This document shows, in pieces, positions 14,046 to 26,484 of a stretch of 64,000 nt of DNA. This DNA is from Pestalotiopsis fici W106-1. Taxonomy: Eukaryota > Ascomycota > Sordariomycetes > Amphisphaeriales > Sporocadaceae. Both the position numbers and the translations under genes were made by a program. The DNA lies in the NCBI RefSeq assembly GCF_000516985.1, contig NW_006917091.1:4485022-4549021 (forward strand). The letters are read 5' to 3'. A model generated the notes under the pieces. That model was not told where the DNA came from, did no database searches, and was given only the letters and a program-made list of their open reading frames with translations. Position 1 is the stretch's first letter, and each line of letters starts with the position of its first letter.

Positions 14046-17000
14046 TGGCGGGTATCAGTGTGTTCGCATATACTTTGGAGCCGCCTGCAAAAGCAGTGCA
14101 TGATTGATGGAGACATGTCACGCGTGCGTTCACCAATGGAGCCCTCCACAGAAAGGGCATTGGTACGATATTGCTGAAGCAGCCTCGTTATGCTGGTTGG
14201 ATTATAGCTTGTTTTAGCGTCCTTCTTTTTCGATGATATTTTGCGTTTTCAGATATCCCGTTGATGCTGCTTGGAGGCGTTTGTTTACTCAGGTTGGGCT
14301 ATATAGACGGAGTCTTGGATGGTTTATTTCAGGATTGGTCATTTGGACTATATAATGCGGTGGTGTTTCGTTGTTTCGATGGACTCGGAATGGAGAGCCC
14401 TCATGGGAGGGAAGCAGTGGATTCGGTAACGGGACATGAACAAATGGGCATGTGTTTTGTTGATTGACTAGACTCTCGCATTTTGAATGATTACATTTGC
14501 ACAGTAATCACTTTTTGGAAAATTGCAGCGATTCTTTGCTTTCCAGGTTGTGATAGATAGCGACCCAGGTGTGTAAGTCGGCAGCCACTTTCGCCTCAGC
14601 CTTGGCAATTGGTTTCACACCTCTTGGGTCATCCCTTTTTGCATGGTCTAGAAAGTGCAGTAGCAACTCTAAATCCTATAAAAAGTTGGCAGCGTAACCC
14701 AAGTCGGAACAGGCGACATTACTCAGTCTATTGCGTGACCCGCAAGAATCAATTTACATACCCTACCTCGTACTCTCGGTAAAATGTGTGCAGACAGAGA
14801 AAGACCCCACTTCCATATAAACATGAGACGAACCCATTGTTCGCGACCGCCTCGATTCGTTGGTTCTAAAGACGGTAGTGAGCAAGGCGGACATCTGCAC
14901 CACCAGATCGCTCAGAAATGGGAAGCTAGGAAAAGAATGGTCAGTGGGCACATGGCTTGCATGGTGATATTACACGGTAAAACGATAGAGACGGCCAAAA
15001 TAAAATAAAAGAGATGACTCTGTTCTCTCAAATCATGCCTCTCCCAGTCTGTTATTAGAAGAGCCGCAAGTGATCTCTCTTTCCACGCATTTATTTCCTA
15101 GGTCAGACGGACCCTTTACTAGACTGGCTGCGGAAAGATGAGGCAAGGAGGGCCAGTATTCCAGGCGGTGGCATAGAACTCTGGAGCAGAGAGGATTATC
15201 AGGGTTATTTCGTATTTGCCGATTGGTCATGGACCAAGGCTCGTATTGAATTATAATGATGTCGTCGCTGTCGCTGCTACGTGACAGCAGCAACTTGGCA
15301 AAATCGTCGTCGTCGGTCGTCGTCTCATATTGCACGGATCACTATAAAGTTTGTCCCTCGGGGGCCTCAGTTATCGTTGGGACTTTAGAGTTTACATGCA
15401 CTGTGACGTCTGTTCCACTATACGTTCTCATGCCGGCTGACCTAATAATATCTATCGAGCTCGGTCGTCTCCCCCAAAACTGGCAAAAGATGGGTTGTCT
15501 GCGTGCTGGCGATGGAGGTCGTCTATAGGTAGCAATAGTGATTGACATTTATGCAGCCTATCTGGTCAAAGTTGCGGGGTGTTGCATATCTTTGTGCCTT
15601 GATTCAGTTGCGGCTTAGACTGCAGTATTGCAACCCTCTGACGCATAGTGTCAAACAAAGAGTACTGCGCCACGCTGCAGAAGCGGGAGAAACATGATGT
15701 CTTTGGGCGTCGACACCGACCTTGGCTTGGCTTTTGCAACGGCTGTCTCAGCCTCTTTTCTTTTCTTCTTTCTTGTCGCGGCAATCAAAGTGAGTGTGCA
15801 AAATCCCATCTGTAGTCCATGTACCGATAATATCTGGAGAATATTGATCGGGGTGCATACACGGTAACTGGTAACAATAATTGCATTCCTTATTATGGGC
15901 AATTCAGTTCTGTACATCGATGCTTTGCACATGTTTAGCTGGGGGGTCCCGACTTAATGACGATGAGCGTTCTAGTAGCCCTAGATCATGGCTGAGCAAT
16001 GTCACCGACCACTACCAATACCACCTAATCAGCGTACCACCGCCCGACTAGTGATAGGCCAGCCATTTTAACGAACATTGGTTCCAAAACCACCCCGCCT
16101 AATCGAAGCATTGACGAACAAACAAGATCACGACCAACTTTGTTTTCAGGGAGAAGAAGACCAAGAGAGCGAGGATTTCCCAAATAGTCGCCTTGCTGCG
16201 TGCCCCAAGCATAATCAATCAGACTCTTCTTCTTCCTGTTCCCAGTCCCGAGACACAAGGGAGATGCAAAGAAATAAAATGCAGAAAATAGTAGTAATAA
16301 TGACACTCATTTCCCAAGCTTGTCCAGATAATTTGACAGTGACCCAAGGTAGGCGCGCGAGTGGCATTGAGTTCGTAATGCTTGATTGCTCCCTCATTTG
16401 CCAGGTGCTGCCCATCTCCTTGCTCGACAAGATAGTGGCTCGTTTCAAAATAGCAGCCGGTCCCCGCCGCTAGTTGGGAAAGTAACAAAGCTAGGCCGGG
16501 TGGAGGCACCTACCCCACCAAAAAGCATGTCCGCCCGCTCCAACAGCCAATCGTTTCCAGAATGCAGCACAGAAGGAGACAGCCAAGTTCAACCCCTGAC
16601 TACCTTTTTTTTTCTCTTTGCCAATGTCTTTGTCTGTCTTGTCGCCTGCCCCAGAGATGGAGGTGCAAAGTGGTGTCCAGTTTCGTGTGGGCGCGGCGTC
16701 TATCTCTTTGGGCTTCAGTGCTTCTGGATCTGTCCATCTTGTCTTGCTTGAGCCGCCGTCAGTCTTTGGACTTGCCACTATTTGAGACCGCCCGCCCACC
16801 TCTCTCCGCCCAGACATGAAATAGCATGGCATGGCCATGGCAACAAGGGACCCCCGGGGGATCAAGCCATTACCGTAGGTTGAGCGCCATTCCGTACACC
16901 CTAGGCTGGGGTTGGGACGAATCGACAACGGGGGGCCCCCCCTTGGCTGGGTTTGGCGAGTTGGTATTGTCTATCCATGTCGAGCGAAGCGGTCTCGAAC

Positions 17001-18166
17001 GAGAAGAGCGCAACCCCAATACCAAGGCCTAGCGAACCACTCAAGCACTTTTAAACCACTGAGCAAAGAGGGCCCGCGTTCCTGGATCTAGCCGCTAAGG
17101 CCAGGGGTACAGGGATATTGCAGCGCTTTTGCAGTTTCTGGGACAGCTCAGACTCCAGTCGATTTGTACCCTTTGACCCTCCTTGTGCTTTTTTGCTAGG
17201 CAAAAAGAGCGAGAGAGGGAATCGTTTCTTGGTCGACCTTCTAGACTCTTTGCTTCTTCACCATCTACGGACCTGCAAGCCAAATCGGACTTGAACTGAC
17301 ACCACACTCTTTCCTTTTCCTCTTTTTTTGTCCTTCTTTCCCTGTTCTGGCCTCTGTCCTAGATATTGGTCCATTGGTTGCAGCTTTTTGCCTCGCGAAA
17401 TCCCAACCGAGAAAGAGAGCTGACCAAGAAAACCTTATCGTACATGCTGCGTCCCCTCGTTTCATATATGCGCCCGTCTCTCTCTCTCATATCTTGTCTA
17501 TTTTCCTCTCTTCCTCCTGACCCCTAGTCCTCGACCATCGTCGACCTTCTTGTCAGTCTCGTCTTGCTTGACGCCCAACTCTTCCTGGACCAAAGGCCAA
17601 CCAGGACCATACCCAGGGCGCTTGCGACGAAGGATAGAATATCAACACCACAGTCCGTGGAAATTCGTCTTTACCCCTATACGGGCTCGACCTTAACCAC
17701 CACTACAACCACCACTCTGACGAAACAATTCGCCTTTTCTCTTTATTTTTCGTTCCAGGTTGATCCTCGGCCCTCATTGCATTCGTATTAACAGTTCCAT
17801 TATTGGACATCTTCTTTGGCCCATTGTTCTTTGTCCGCTCTGAGAGTTGTCGACCTTTGTATTCGTCTATATACATACCATACATTTGATTTCACCGACA
17901 ACTACCGCGCAAATCGATCTCCCGTCCAATTTTTTTTCCTACCCGGAGCAGAGATAAACGAAGAAAGAAGAAGCAGATATACCCAAGTCCTTATTCGCAG
18001 CAAGAAGGAAACCCGGATGCATTGAGACCGGAAAGTCTACTATTACGACTATACGATCACCTCCAAACTTTTTTCTTCAATTTCCTTGGATTTGATTCCC
18101 CGAATAGAAGCATAGCGATTGCATTTCTATTTTCCATCAGTATAGATATCGACAAAACGATCCAGC
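14046..18166. other. Intergenic region upstream of the Flc-family gene
   Basis: About 4.1 kb without a supportable gene. Overlapping open frames near 16.0-17.0 kb have no recognisable domain. The last 700 bases before 18167 are CT-rich and look like a promoter with a long leader. That leader holds a two-codon upstream reading frame (ATG at 18018) about 150 nt before the main start. Confidence 0.45.
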
Positions 18167-20472
18167 ATGCCACGCTCAGGTTGGACAACATGGCGGGCGG
18201 CCGCCTTGGCCTCGATGTTTGCAGTTGGCGCACTCGGCGACCAAATTCTGACAACCAGCAGTTTCACTAATTGCAATGCATCATCAGACATTGTGGTGAA
18301 CAACGTGGATATTTCCTACAACCAGGACCAAAAGTCTGTCACGTTTGACGTGTCGGGAACCAGCAACAAGGTGCAGAATGTTACAGCAACTTTGAAGGTC
18401 ACTGCCTATGGCCAGGATGTATACACAAACAGCTTCAACCCCTGCGACGCTGCGAATTATGTGGAACAGCTGTGCCCCGTTCCCGCAGGAACCTTCTCTG
18501 CCAAGGGTGACCAGGCAATTCCCTCCGAATATGCCAACAAGATTCCAGCAATTGCCTTTTCGGTTCCTGATATCGCAGCCATGGCACAGATGTCTTTGAC
18601 ATCACTGGATGACGGAACGGAGGTGGGTTGTGTGCAATCCGAGGTTACCAATGGCAAGACAGCAAGCGTGGCGGCCGTCTCCTACATCATGGCCGGAGTG
18701 GCAGGAGTGGCCCTTGTTGCCGGAGGTGTCTCAGCAGTCGGTGCCGCAATGTCAGGAGCCGGAGCCGGCGCCGGTGGTGCTGCCGCCGCACCGAGTCCCA
18801 GCTTTGGTGAGGTCATTGGTGTTTTTCAGGGATTTGCGACCAACGCTATGCTTTCGGTCAACTACCCGAAAGTCTACAAGTCTTTTGCCAAGAATTTTGC
18901 TTTCTCCACCGGAGTTATTCCCTGGGCTTCGATGGAAAGGTCGATCGACAGCTTCCGCAACGTGACTGGTGGCAACCTGACCGAAGCCAATTTTGACTAC
19001 CTGCAAAATGCCACACTCGTATACTCGGATGGAAGCACGGGCACCGCAGACTCGACTCTCTTCAGGCGCGCCCTTGACGAATTTGCGCTTTCTATGCGTG
19101 CCCTCGAAACTTCTGTCAACGCGACCAGCACAAGCAACGAGACTTCCACCAGCACGGAGTCGAGTTTCCGTCAAGCCGTCTCTGGTATTGCTGGCTACTA
19201 CGAGGAACTCGCGGTTCCCAAGGCTAACACATACATGACCGTTCTTCTCATTGTCGCTATTTTGATTGCCGTCATTATCGTTGGTATCCTACTCGTCAAG
19301 GTCATCCTCGAAGCTTGGGCTCTGTTCGGAAGCTTCCCCAAGAGTTGGACCGGATTCCGAAAGCACTACTGGCAGTCCATTGCGCGTACCGTGACGCACC
19401 TAATACTCCTCTTGTACGGAATTTGGGTGTTGATTAGCTTGTACCAGTTCACCGAGGGCGATTCATGGGCGGCAAAGGTGTTGGCCGGTGTCACGCTTGC
19501 TATATTTACCGCCACTTTGAGTTTCTTTGCTTACAAAATCTGGAGTACCGCCCGAAAGCTGAAGAATGCCGAGGGTGACTTTTCCGGTCTTTACGAGAAC
19601 AAGAGTCTTTGGATGAAGTACAGTCTGTTCTATGATTCGTACAAGAAGGATTATTGGTGGATATTCATCCCGGTCATCGTTTACCTGTTCGCCAAAGGAG
19701 CCTCAACAACCCTCCTTGACGGCCGCGGCATGGCGCAGACAGTCACGTCGCTCGTCATTGAGGCACTCATGCTTGGTCTCCTTCTGTGGAGTCGGCCATT
19801 CGAGCGCAAATCCGGCAATGTCGTCAACATCATGATTCAAGTCGTGCGGGTCCTTTCAGTAGCCTGTATCTTGATCTTTGTGGAGGAATTCGCCATTGCA
19901 GAGACAACACAGACGGTGGCCGGTGTGGCTCTCATCGCCGTACAAGCCGCACTCGCCGGTATCCTGGCCATCCTGATCATTTACAATGCCATTGTTGTCT
20001 GTGTCAAGGCGAACCCGCACCGCAAGCGAAGAAAGGAAATGGGTAAGTCCGAACAAGAAGCTATCCAAAAGTTCCATCAGATGGTGTTGGCATACTAACC
20101 CGTGTGCTTCCTGAAACAGAAAAAATGCAGCGTGACATGGATACACTCACACCTCTTGACGCGCGCAACTCGCTCCTTCTTGACCCCATCAGAAAGGATG
20201 AGCCTGGCGCGACAACGTTCTCTCTGGGCGATCACGTTCACGAGAGCAAGCAACCTCTGACTAGAGGACAGTCTCCTGAGCGATACATGGGCGCAGAGCC
20301 GGCCAACCCCTACTCCCTCTCTTCGTACAACCGGCCACTGACGTCCGGTCAACCATATGCGGCCGACCAGAGCCACGAACAGCTTCTGGGCAGTGCAGCG
20401 CCAATGGGACGAGAACCGACGGTACCCAATGTCGGGGGCTATGGTGGTTACCGGCGACCCGGCGGCTATTAA
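18167..20472 (+). CDS. Flc/TRP-like membrane protein with ML-like domain
   Basis: Polytopic membrane protein of 742 residues of the fungal Flc (flavin carrier) and TRP-like channel family. Members are placed in the ER, vacuole or plasma membrane and linked to calcium homeostasis, cell-wall integrity and FAD transport; the role here is inferred. A signal peptide covers residues 1-24. An ML-like lumenal domain with cysteines at 36, 92, 103 and 155 and several N-glycosylation sites follows. A small-residue segment (about 172-207) contains one hydrophobic helix. The TRP-like bundle has helices near 355-380, 405-426, 438-457, 496-510, 525-541, 553-575 and 584-612, then a basic RKRRKE stop-transfer. 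Exon 1 is 18167-20042 and exon 2 is 20120-20472, with a 77-nt intron (GTAAGT donor). Exon 2 encodes a Pro/Gly/Tyr-rich cytosolic tail. An unspliced transcript would stay open for 18 codons and then stop. Confidence 0.9.
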
Positions 20473-21102
20473 TCTAAATAGGGCCACCGGGAGCGAGTGG
20501 ATTTGACCACTGTAGCAACGAATGTGATGCAGCATAGTCAATCAGTATTCTTTGGGATTTATATATATATATTTGGGATACGGGGCTAAAAACTGTATAA
20601 AGCTGGCTGAGATACAGACTCGCCTTATCTTACTAACATATGGTGCAGAAACGGGTATTGTGTAGATAGGCATGGTGTAATATCAACAATACAGAAACAT
20701 ATATTCAAACATTTATTCAATTCGACTTCTGGATGGAACTGCCACGAAAAGTCACATGAATACCACGACAAAATGTTCTACATCCGGGAACTAGGCATCC
20801 AATGACTTGTTTAATACAAATAGTTAATCTGACATGGCATTTCTTACTGGGCACATGCTTGAAACAATTGATGCATGATTTGTAATAACTTCAACATTCA
20901 GTATCTAGACGCATGTTCACCTCCCTGGATCGATCCCCAGATGTGGTCCGGGCCCCACATTAACCAATTAGCGTGTTCTCGTCCTCAGCTTTGGTAATCC
21001 GGCCGAGTTTATTGACGTCTACGATATCGCAACACAGTCCATTGTAACATCATTCGTATGTGCTGCAACTCCATTAGCTGCAACTATTCGGACTTTTGAG
21101 AG
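20473..21102. other. Short intergenic region
   Basis: This stretch holds the 3' end of the Flc-family gene and the promoter of the next gene on the same strand. A (TA)n run lies near 20560-20571. No other feature is recognised. Confidence 0.45.
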
Positions 21103-22823
21103 ATGCGACGATGTCTCGTGGCCCCATTGGGCTTCGTGCGTCGCTACAGCCAAGCCAGCAGTGGCCAACAGCCACATACCACACCTCTAGAGTACTTCAG
21201 CTTGATTGTCAAAGGCAAGAAAACCGACCCGGTATGTACTTGGGTCATGTCTGATAACGATTCTTGGTAATGCAAAGAACAATAGTACTGATGGAACAAT
21301 AGGCAATTGTGACTGAAGAGCTGCGCAAATTTGTCAAGACCAGGACCCAATCAGGGCACTGGAAACAAGCATGGATTGCTGGTTCAGGGAAGTCGAGGAG
21401 CGCCTTGGTCCTGCTCGCCTCCAAGGACATGGCAAAATGCCTAGAGAGTCATGAATTCATGTCGACTTTCTTGGAAACCGTTGCGCCTGCAGAGGAGTCC
21501 CACAGAAGTGCCACCATAGACGTCTTGGCCGGTTTGACAGACGGTCTCCAGCCAAACGAACTGGGAGCCCGGCAACAGTCGGGGTTGTCAGTCCTGTACG
21601 GGCCCGAGAGTATTTTGCCTCGCATTTGGGAGCAGAATGGCGACGCGGATGGCCGTGATGTGGACCGCGCAGCCTCAATATCCGTGTCTGCCGCCTACCC
21701 TGACCAACCCTTCAATTCGCACATCACGATCCCCATGGCCAACACCATTTTTCAAAACGGGCGGCGGTCGACGCTGTTTGCCACGCGCTACGAGAGAAGC
21801 GCCTCCTCGGGCCGCTTCGAGGCTACCCTGATGCAAGACAAGGCGCACCAGGACATTGAGGTGGTCACGGACGGCGGCCCGCGGTTCACGCCTCAGCTCC
21901 CGCTGATCCCGCTGACGCCGCCCCGGGAGATTGTCGCGGGCCTGGGCAACATTGTGCGCCAGGTCTTGGTGGACGGCCGGCCACAGCCCGCGTCCAAGGA
22001 GCTCGAGGACTTGATCCCGCGATTCCTGGCGCAACGCCAGAAGAGCCATGCCGTTGGTGTATGGGCCGTCGTGGTCCCACCGCACGTCGTGAAGAGAGAC
22101 AATGCATTTGCGTCTATCCAGCCTTACAGTGAACACTATGAGAATTTTGAATCGGAAAAGAAGATGGTCGAGATGAACTGGGAGTGTTTGTCCCGGATAG
22201 GAAAGCATGGCCTGCGGATTCACAAGATTTGTAAGTTCAAACCCCCAAAGTCTATCATGCTGTCGCTATTTTGACTAATTCTAAATTTATTAGTGAGCGG
22301 TGGCGGTGGGTGGGGAGTAAAACAGGGACTGCTGTCCCTTGACCCGGAAACAAGCTACAGCGCTCCTGAGCAAGAGGGCATTGACGATTTCATCAGGGCG
22401 TTCGAGGCCCAGTATGAGATGAAGCTAGACAGCAATAAAGCTCTCGCAGACCAGGATCAAACCACGACGACAACATCGTCTTCATCATCTGATATTGTGT
22501 CGCCAGGTTCGTACCTCATCTTTTGCGCGCAGGCCGATGTTGCTGGAGAGGACCTAGACGGCGTCAGCACGAGCGAGAGCCGCGGCTGGAATTTCGGTGT
22601 GGCAGAGAGACACGAGGATGCGTGGGACCGGCAAGTCGAGGAGGTCGTGGAGGAAGATGCTGGCCCTGCGGTGTCGGCTGTGCCGGAGGCATTCACGGCC
22701 ATGTCTGCCGAGGGCGTTTATCTGAACCTGGGGACTCCAGGCGAGGCCAAGGAGCATGCTGCGATCTCCACATTCCCGTACACGACCAAGATTGACGTCC
22801 CGCATGCGATAATAAGTCATTGA
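21103..22823 (+). CDS. Unrecognised protein with mitochondrial-type N terminus
   Basis: I do not recognise this 528-residue protein with confidence. Three exons, 21103-21231, 21303-22230 and 22294-22823, are joined by introns of 71 nt (GTATGT donor) and 63 nt (GTAAGT donor), with frame kept. The N terminus starts MRRCLVAPLGFVRRYSQASS: arginines, no acidic residues and an RRYS cleavage-like motif, so import into mitochondria is inferred. The body has a motif IAGSGKSRSALVLLASK near residue 70, which resembles but does not match a P-loop. A Pro-rich loop (LPLIPLTPP) and a Gly-rich SGGGGWG segment lie near residues 240 and 354. The C-terminal third has an acidic low-complexity insert. A distant relation to FIST sensor domains is possible but weak. 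It lies head-to-tail after the Flc-family gene with its own promoter space. Confidence 0.75.
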
Positions 22824-23528
22824 TAGACGATGAAAGGAAAATCAGGAGCAGGGTGATATGTATATTACAAGGTATGTGTTGCATCATAAAAGGCGGCTAC
22901 GGAATCGGTAAAGCAAACAGCTTCAAGTAAGACTGTATTGTCAGTTTAGAGAGTTCTTACTACCGTCTAGAAAAAAAAAATATGAGGACAGGAAAACGAA
23001 AGATGAGCCAGAATCTCTCATCACAGTGCTTCATATTAGGGTCGATGATATTTGTCAAGCAGTCTTGCTAAGTGGCACTTTATATTCGGTAGCACTCACA
23101 GCTTTTGAACTTGACAGTAACGGAAGAAAGTCACACAGGAATCTCGAAGTAAATATTATAAGCTCTCATAAAAAATATATGTACCTAACGCAGCACATAA
23201 GTGAATAGTAGTTGCGTCGAGAAATGGCGTTTAACCAATCTGATGTGTAGGTACCAAAGTACGCTCCATGTACAATGCATATGTCAATGTCTTGCACGCA
23301 GGTACTATGTACTCTGTAAGCGGCCCCACTCTCTTTCGGCGGGCTCCACAATCCGCCGCCGCTGTCCAGACAAACTGGGACCAATGGATGAACCACCATC
23401 CACACCAAGCTAGGTCACCTAGGTTAGGTACATCAGCCGCGTCGGAGGATCTGACTCTCAATTGCAGTTCGTCCTCCTCATTTATCCTTTTTTTTTTTTC
23501 TCACGATACTGAGATAACCACCGGCAAT
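22824..23528. other. Intergenic region upstream of the mRNA export adaptor gene
   Basis: Contains the 3' end of the upstream gene and the promoter of the next. Motifs of the type CCTAGGTTAGGTA occur near 23410-23430, and a T-rich tract ends about 30 nt before the ATG at 23529. No gene is recognised. Confidence 0.45.
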
Positions 23529-25051
23529 ATGGACCGCAGCTTGGACGAGATCGTCGCTGAGAATCAGGTATGTCCATCGTAATCAGATCGAAATTGCAGC
23601 CACAGCAGCAGCATTGCTGCGCACTCGGACCCAGGTTCGCTAACGTACATGGCCTCTGCAGCAGAAGAAAGGCGGCCCTCGACGCAGAGGCGGCAATGGC
23701 GGCGGCCGCTCTGGTGGAGGAGGAGGTGGTGGTGGCTCACGACCTCGAGAGCGAGACTCGTTCCCGCGAGATGGCGTAAGAAAGGCAAGAAGACCAAATA
23801 CTCTAGCACCCTTCCATTGGTGTTCATGCACAATCCCCTCAGTGCAGACCTCGAAAAGCTGACCAGTGCGGCACCTTGCAGGTTGCTCACTCTCCTACCA
23901 CTTGAAATATGTCCACACCTAAAGACCAGAGCCCACGAACCCCTCCCAACGATGTATCGAAAACAAGTTTCACGCGCGCGATCCTCCAGAAAGCGATATA
24001 ACCCCAACACTTGCGATTCTCGATGGCTTGGGTTCGGGTGCTGGGTCGCCAATACCATTGAGGAATGTCACGGCTAACGTAGCGACCTCGTTTCTGCGAG
24101 ACAGTCCACCAGAGATGATTCGAGAAACATGGATTCGTATGTTCCCAGGCGAAGCCATAAGTCTCGAGAAGACAATGGGCTAACCGTGCTCTAGGGAATG
24201 GGTTCACGATAAGTTTGAGGATAGCCATTCCTATAGCCGATCTCGAAACTCTCGACGACGATCACCCGGCCCTTCGTCACGGTTCGTTCCATGCACAATG
24301 GATTTCAGGTTATATGTGCTAACGCATACCACGTAGCGAGGAAACCCGGGGCACCAAGATCAAGGTCGAAAACCTGCACTACGACCTCAGCAAGTCGGAC
24401 TTGGAGGTGAGCCAACCGCTTCAGGCACAATTCAATTTACCAAGTGATGGCTAACAATCATCACCACAGGGGCTTTTCAACAGAATCGGTCCGCTTCTGA
24501 AGATTGACATGGTCTATGACCGCGCTGGGCGCTCTGAAGGTTTGGCTTACGTCACCTACGAAGAGCACCAGGATGCAAAGGAAGCCGTTCGAGAGTTTGA
24601 CGGAGCCAACGCAAAGGGCCAGCCGATCCGACTGACTATCCTTCCGTCCGGCCCCCGACGTAATCCATTCGATTCTGCTCAAATGCCTGGACGGTCCTTG
24701 GCCGACAGAATCACTCAGCCGTCTGACCGATCCAGATCCTACTCTCCCGACATGGATCGCGGTATTGACCGTTATGTGCCTTCTGGTGGCCGACGATCGC
24801 GCAGTCCCATTCCTCGCAGACGAGGACAAGGAGGAAGACGGCCCGGCCAAAGACGCGAGGAAGGAGGCCAGACTCAGCGGGATGGCGGTGAACGCAAGGG
24901 ACGTGGAGGGCGACCTAAGAAGACCCAAGAGGAGCTGGACGCTGAAATGGCAGACTATTTCGGTCCTGGCGGTGCTGCAAACGACGCACCGGCTGCTGCT
25001 CCGGCTACTGAGGCTCCGGCTGGCGGCGACGATGTCGACATGATTGAGTAG
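23529..25051 (+). CDS. Yra1/Aly (REF)-type mRNA export adaptor
   Basis: Nuclear RNA-binding adaptor of about 307-310 residues that in known members links the helicase Sub2/UAP56 and TREX to the export receptor. The N terminus MDRSLDEIVAEN matches the N-terminal UAP56-binding motif. A Gly/Arg-rich region follows, then one RRM (from GTKIKVENLHYDLS through GLAYVTYEEHQDA). The end carries an Arg/Gly-rich tail and TQEELDAEMADYF, the C-terminal UAP56-binding motif. Exons: 23529-23567, 23662-23775 (or to 23784), 24105-24136, 24195-24281, 24337-24406 and 24470-25051. The join at 24136/24195 gives RNMDS followed by EWVHDKFED in one frame. The second intron is about 320-329 nt, the longest in this gene, and its donor is either GTAAGA at 23776 or a GC donor (AAG then GCAAGA) at 23785. 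The first acceptor is a NAGNAG site (23661 or 23664). Confidence 0.85.
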
Positions 25052-25359
25052 AGGATGGACGCTTGTAGGACAAGCACTCGGCATGGTTAAGGTGTTCATT
25101 GTTTATTGGATTGGTTTTGACTAAAGGGTACGTAATACACGTATCGAAATACATGCACCACTCGATCATCATCTGTGTATGACCCATTCTCGTTTTCACA
25201 AAGAGCAGTGTTTAATTTATGTCCTACACCCAGTGATTTGTTTTCCTAATACCGGTTCTAGTCTAGTAAACAAGTAAACAAGGACACTCTACAACTGCCT
25301 CCATACATACTTGACAGAGCCACCGAACATACCCGACACCACTTCTCCTCAAGGTTCCC
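25052..25359. other. Intergenic region between convergent genes
   Basis: About 300 nt between the stop codons of the export adaptor (+) and the dehydrogenase (-). It is AT-rich, as expected for two 3' ends. I see no other feature. Confidence 0.45.
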
Positions 25360-26484
25360 TTACTCGAAACCGTGGACACCAATGCGCAGGAGATTATCGT
25401 CCTTTTCGAGCCTTTCCCGCAAGTTCTTTAGCTCATTCACATCCCATTCGGCCCAGACATATCTTCCATGGAGAAAGTTCGCCTGCTTCGAGGCTGCCCA
25501 CACAGCAAACTGTCCTGACAAATTGACTAATGCAACATAGATTCTCGAGTCAGCATTTGTTGCTTATAGCTTTCATGATATTGACGTTTTCTGAAAGTGC
25601 GATTGAGTACAGAAAAGTCTTACCGTCGGTATAGTCCAAGGTATCCTCTTTCGCCCCTGCCCTTTTGGCTGCGTCTGTGAATACGGCTCCTGGATGATAG
25701 CTCACGATCTGCATCTGCTCTGGGTCGGCCTCTCTTGCAATGAGTTGCATGGCTAGTGAGCCAGCGTTTTTGGTGAGACCATAGGATGGGTATGGATCAT
25801 TGGCTGCCCATAGGTGGATGGCAGCAGAAGAGACCATGACAAGAAACTAAAAACATGTTGTCAGAGACGGTTTGCAACTTTGGTTCTGCTAATCAAGGGG
25901 TTGCTTGGTTAACCTCGTACCTTTTGCGTTTTCCCGGTGGTTGCCACAGCTCTCTGTTTATAGAACTTCTCCGCCATGTGCAGCTGCGCGCGGACGTTTA
26001 CGTTGTAGTCGCCCCAGACAGCCTCGATGCCACGCTCAAGGAGGCCTTGAGCTTCGGAAAACCGCGCCGCATTGAGGACTAGGACATCGACCGAAATGCT
26101 CCGGGCTTCAAGGTCATTCCATAGACTTTCGATGGCGGCGGGATCGGCAATATCGTTTGTAACACCGATGAACTGGGTGTTATTGTTCCCGTCACTAGAG
26201 ACTTGCGAGCTGAGCATGGCGGCAGCTTCAGTCGTGGCCTCGGCTCGGCGGCCGGTGATGATGACGCGCGAGGCACCGGCTTGGCCAAAGGCGAGGGCGG
26301 CGGCGTAGCCTATGCCGCTGTTGCCGCCAGTGATGAGCACGGTACGACCGGCTTGAGATAGCTCTGGCCGTGTCGGCGAGACCTCCCCGTAGGGCTTTTT
26401 ATGGGTGACTTTAACCAAGTCTGGAGACTTGAAGATATCTTGACTCTCTGCGGAGGAAAGTAGTTGTTCTACTTTGGAAGACAT
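25360..26484 (-). CDS. Short-chain dehydrogenase/reductase (SDR)
   Basis: Soluble NAD(P)-dependent oxidoreductase of 317 residues, substrate unknown. Three exons in transcript order: 25921-26484, 25624-25846 and 25360-25526, with introns of 74 and 97 nt and GTACGA and GTAAGA donors. The Rossmann-fold cofactor motif TGGNSGIG lies near residues 51-58, followed by ITGRR, where the arginines favour NADP. NAA in VLVLNAARF is the family's structural motif. The catalytic residues are Ser in MVSSAAIHLW and the YxxxK motif YGLTK, after which the typical HPGAV segment follows. The last exon adds VNLSGQFAVWAASKQANFLHGR, a C-terminal pattern common in fungal SDRs of this group, and an ending rich in Leu and charged residues. 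It is transcribed divergently from a Zn2Cys6 regulator 551 bp away, so it is a plausible target of that regulator. Confidence 0.92.
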
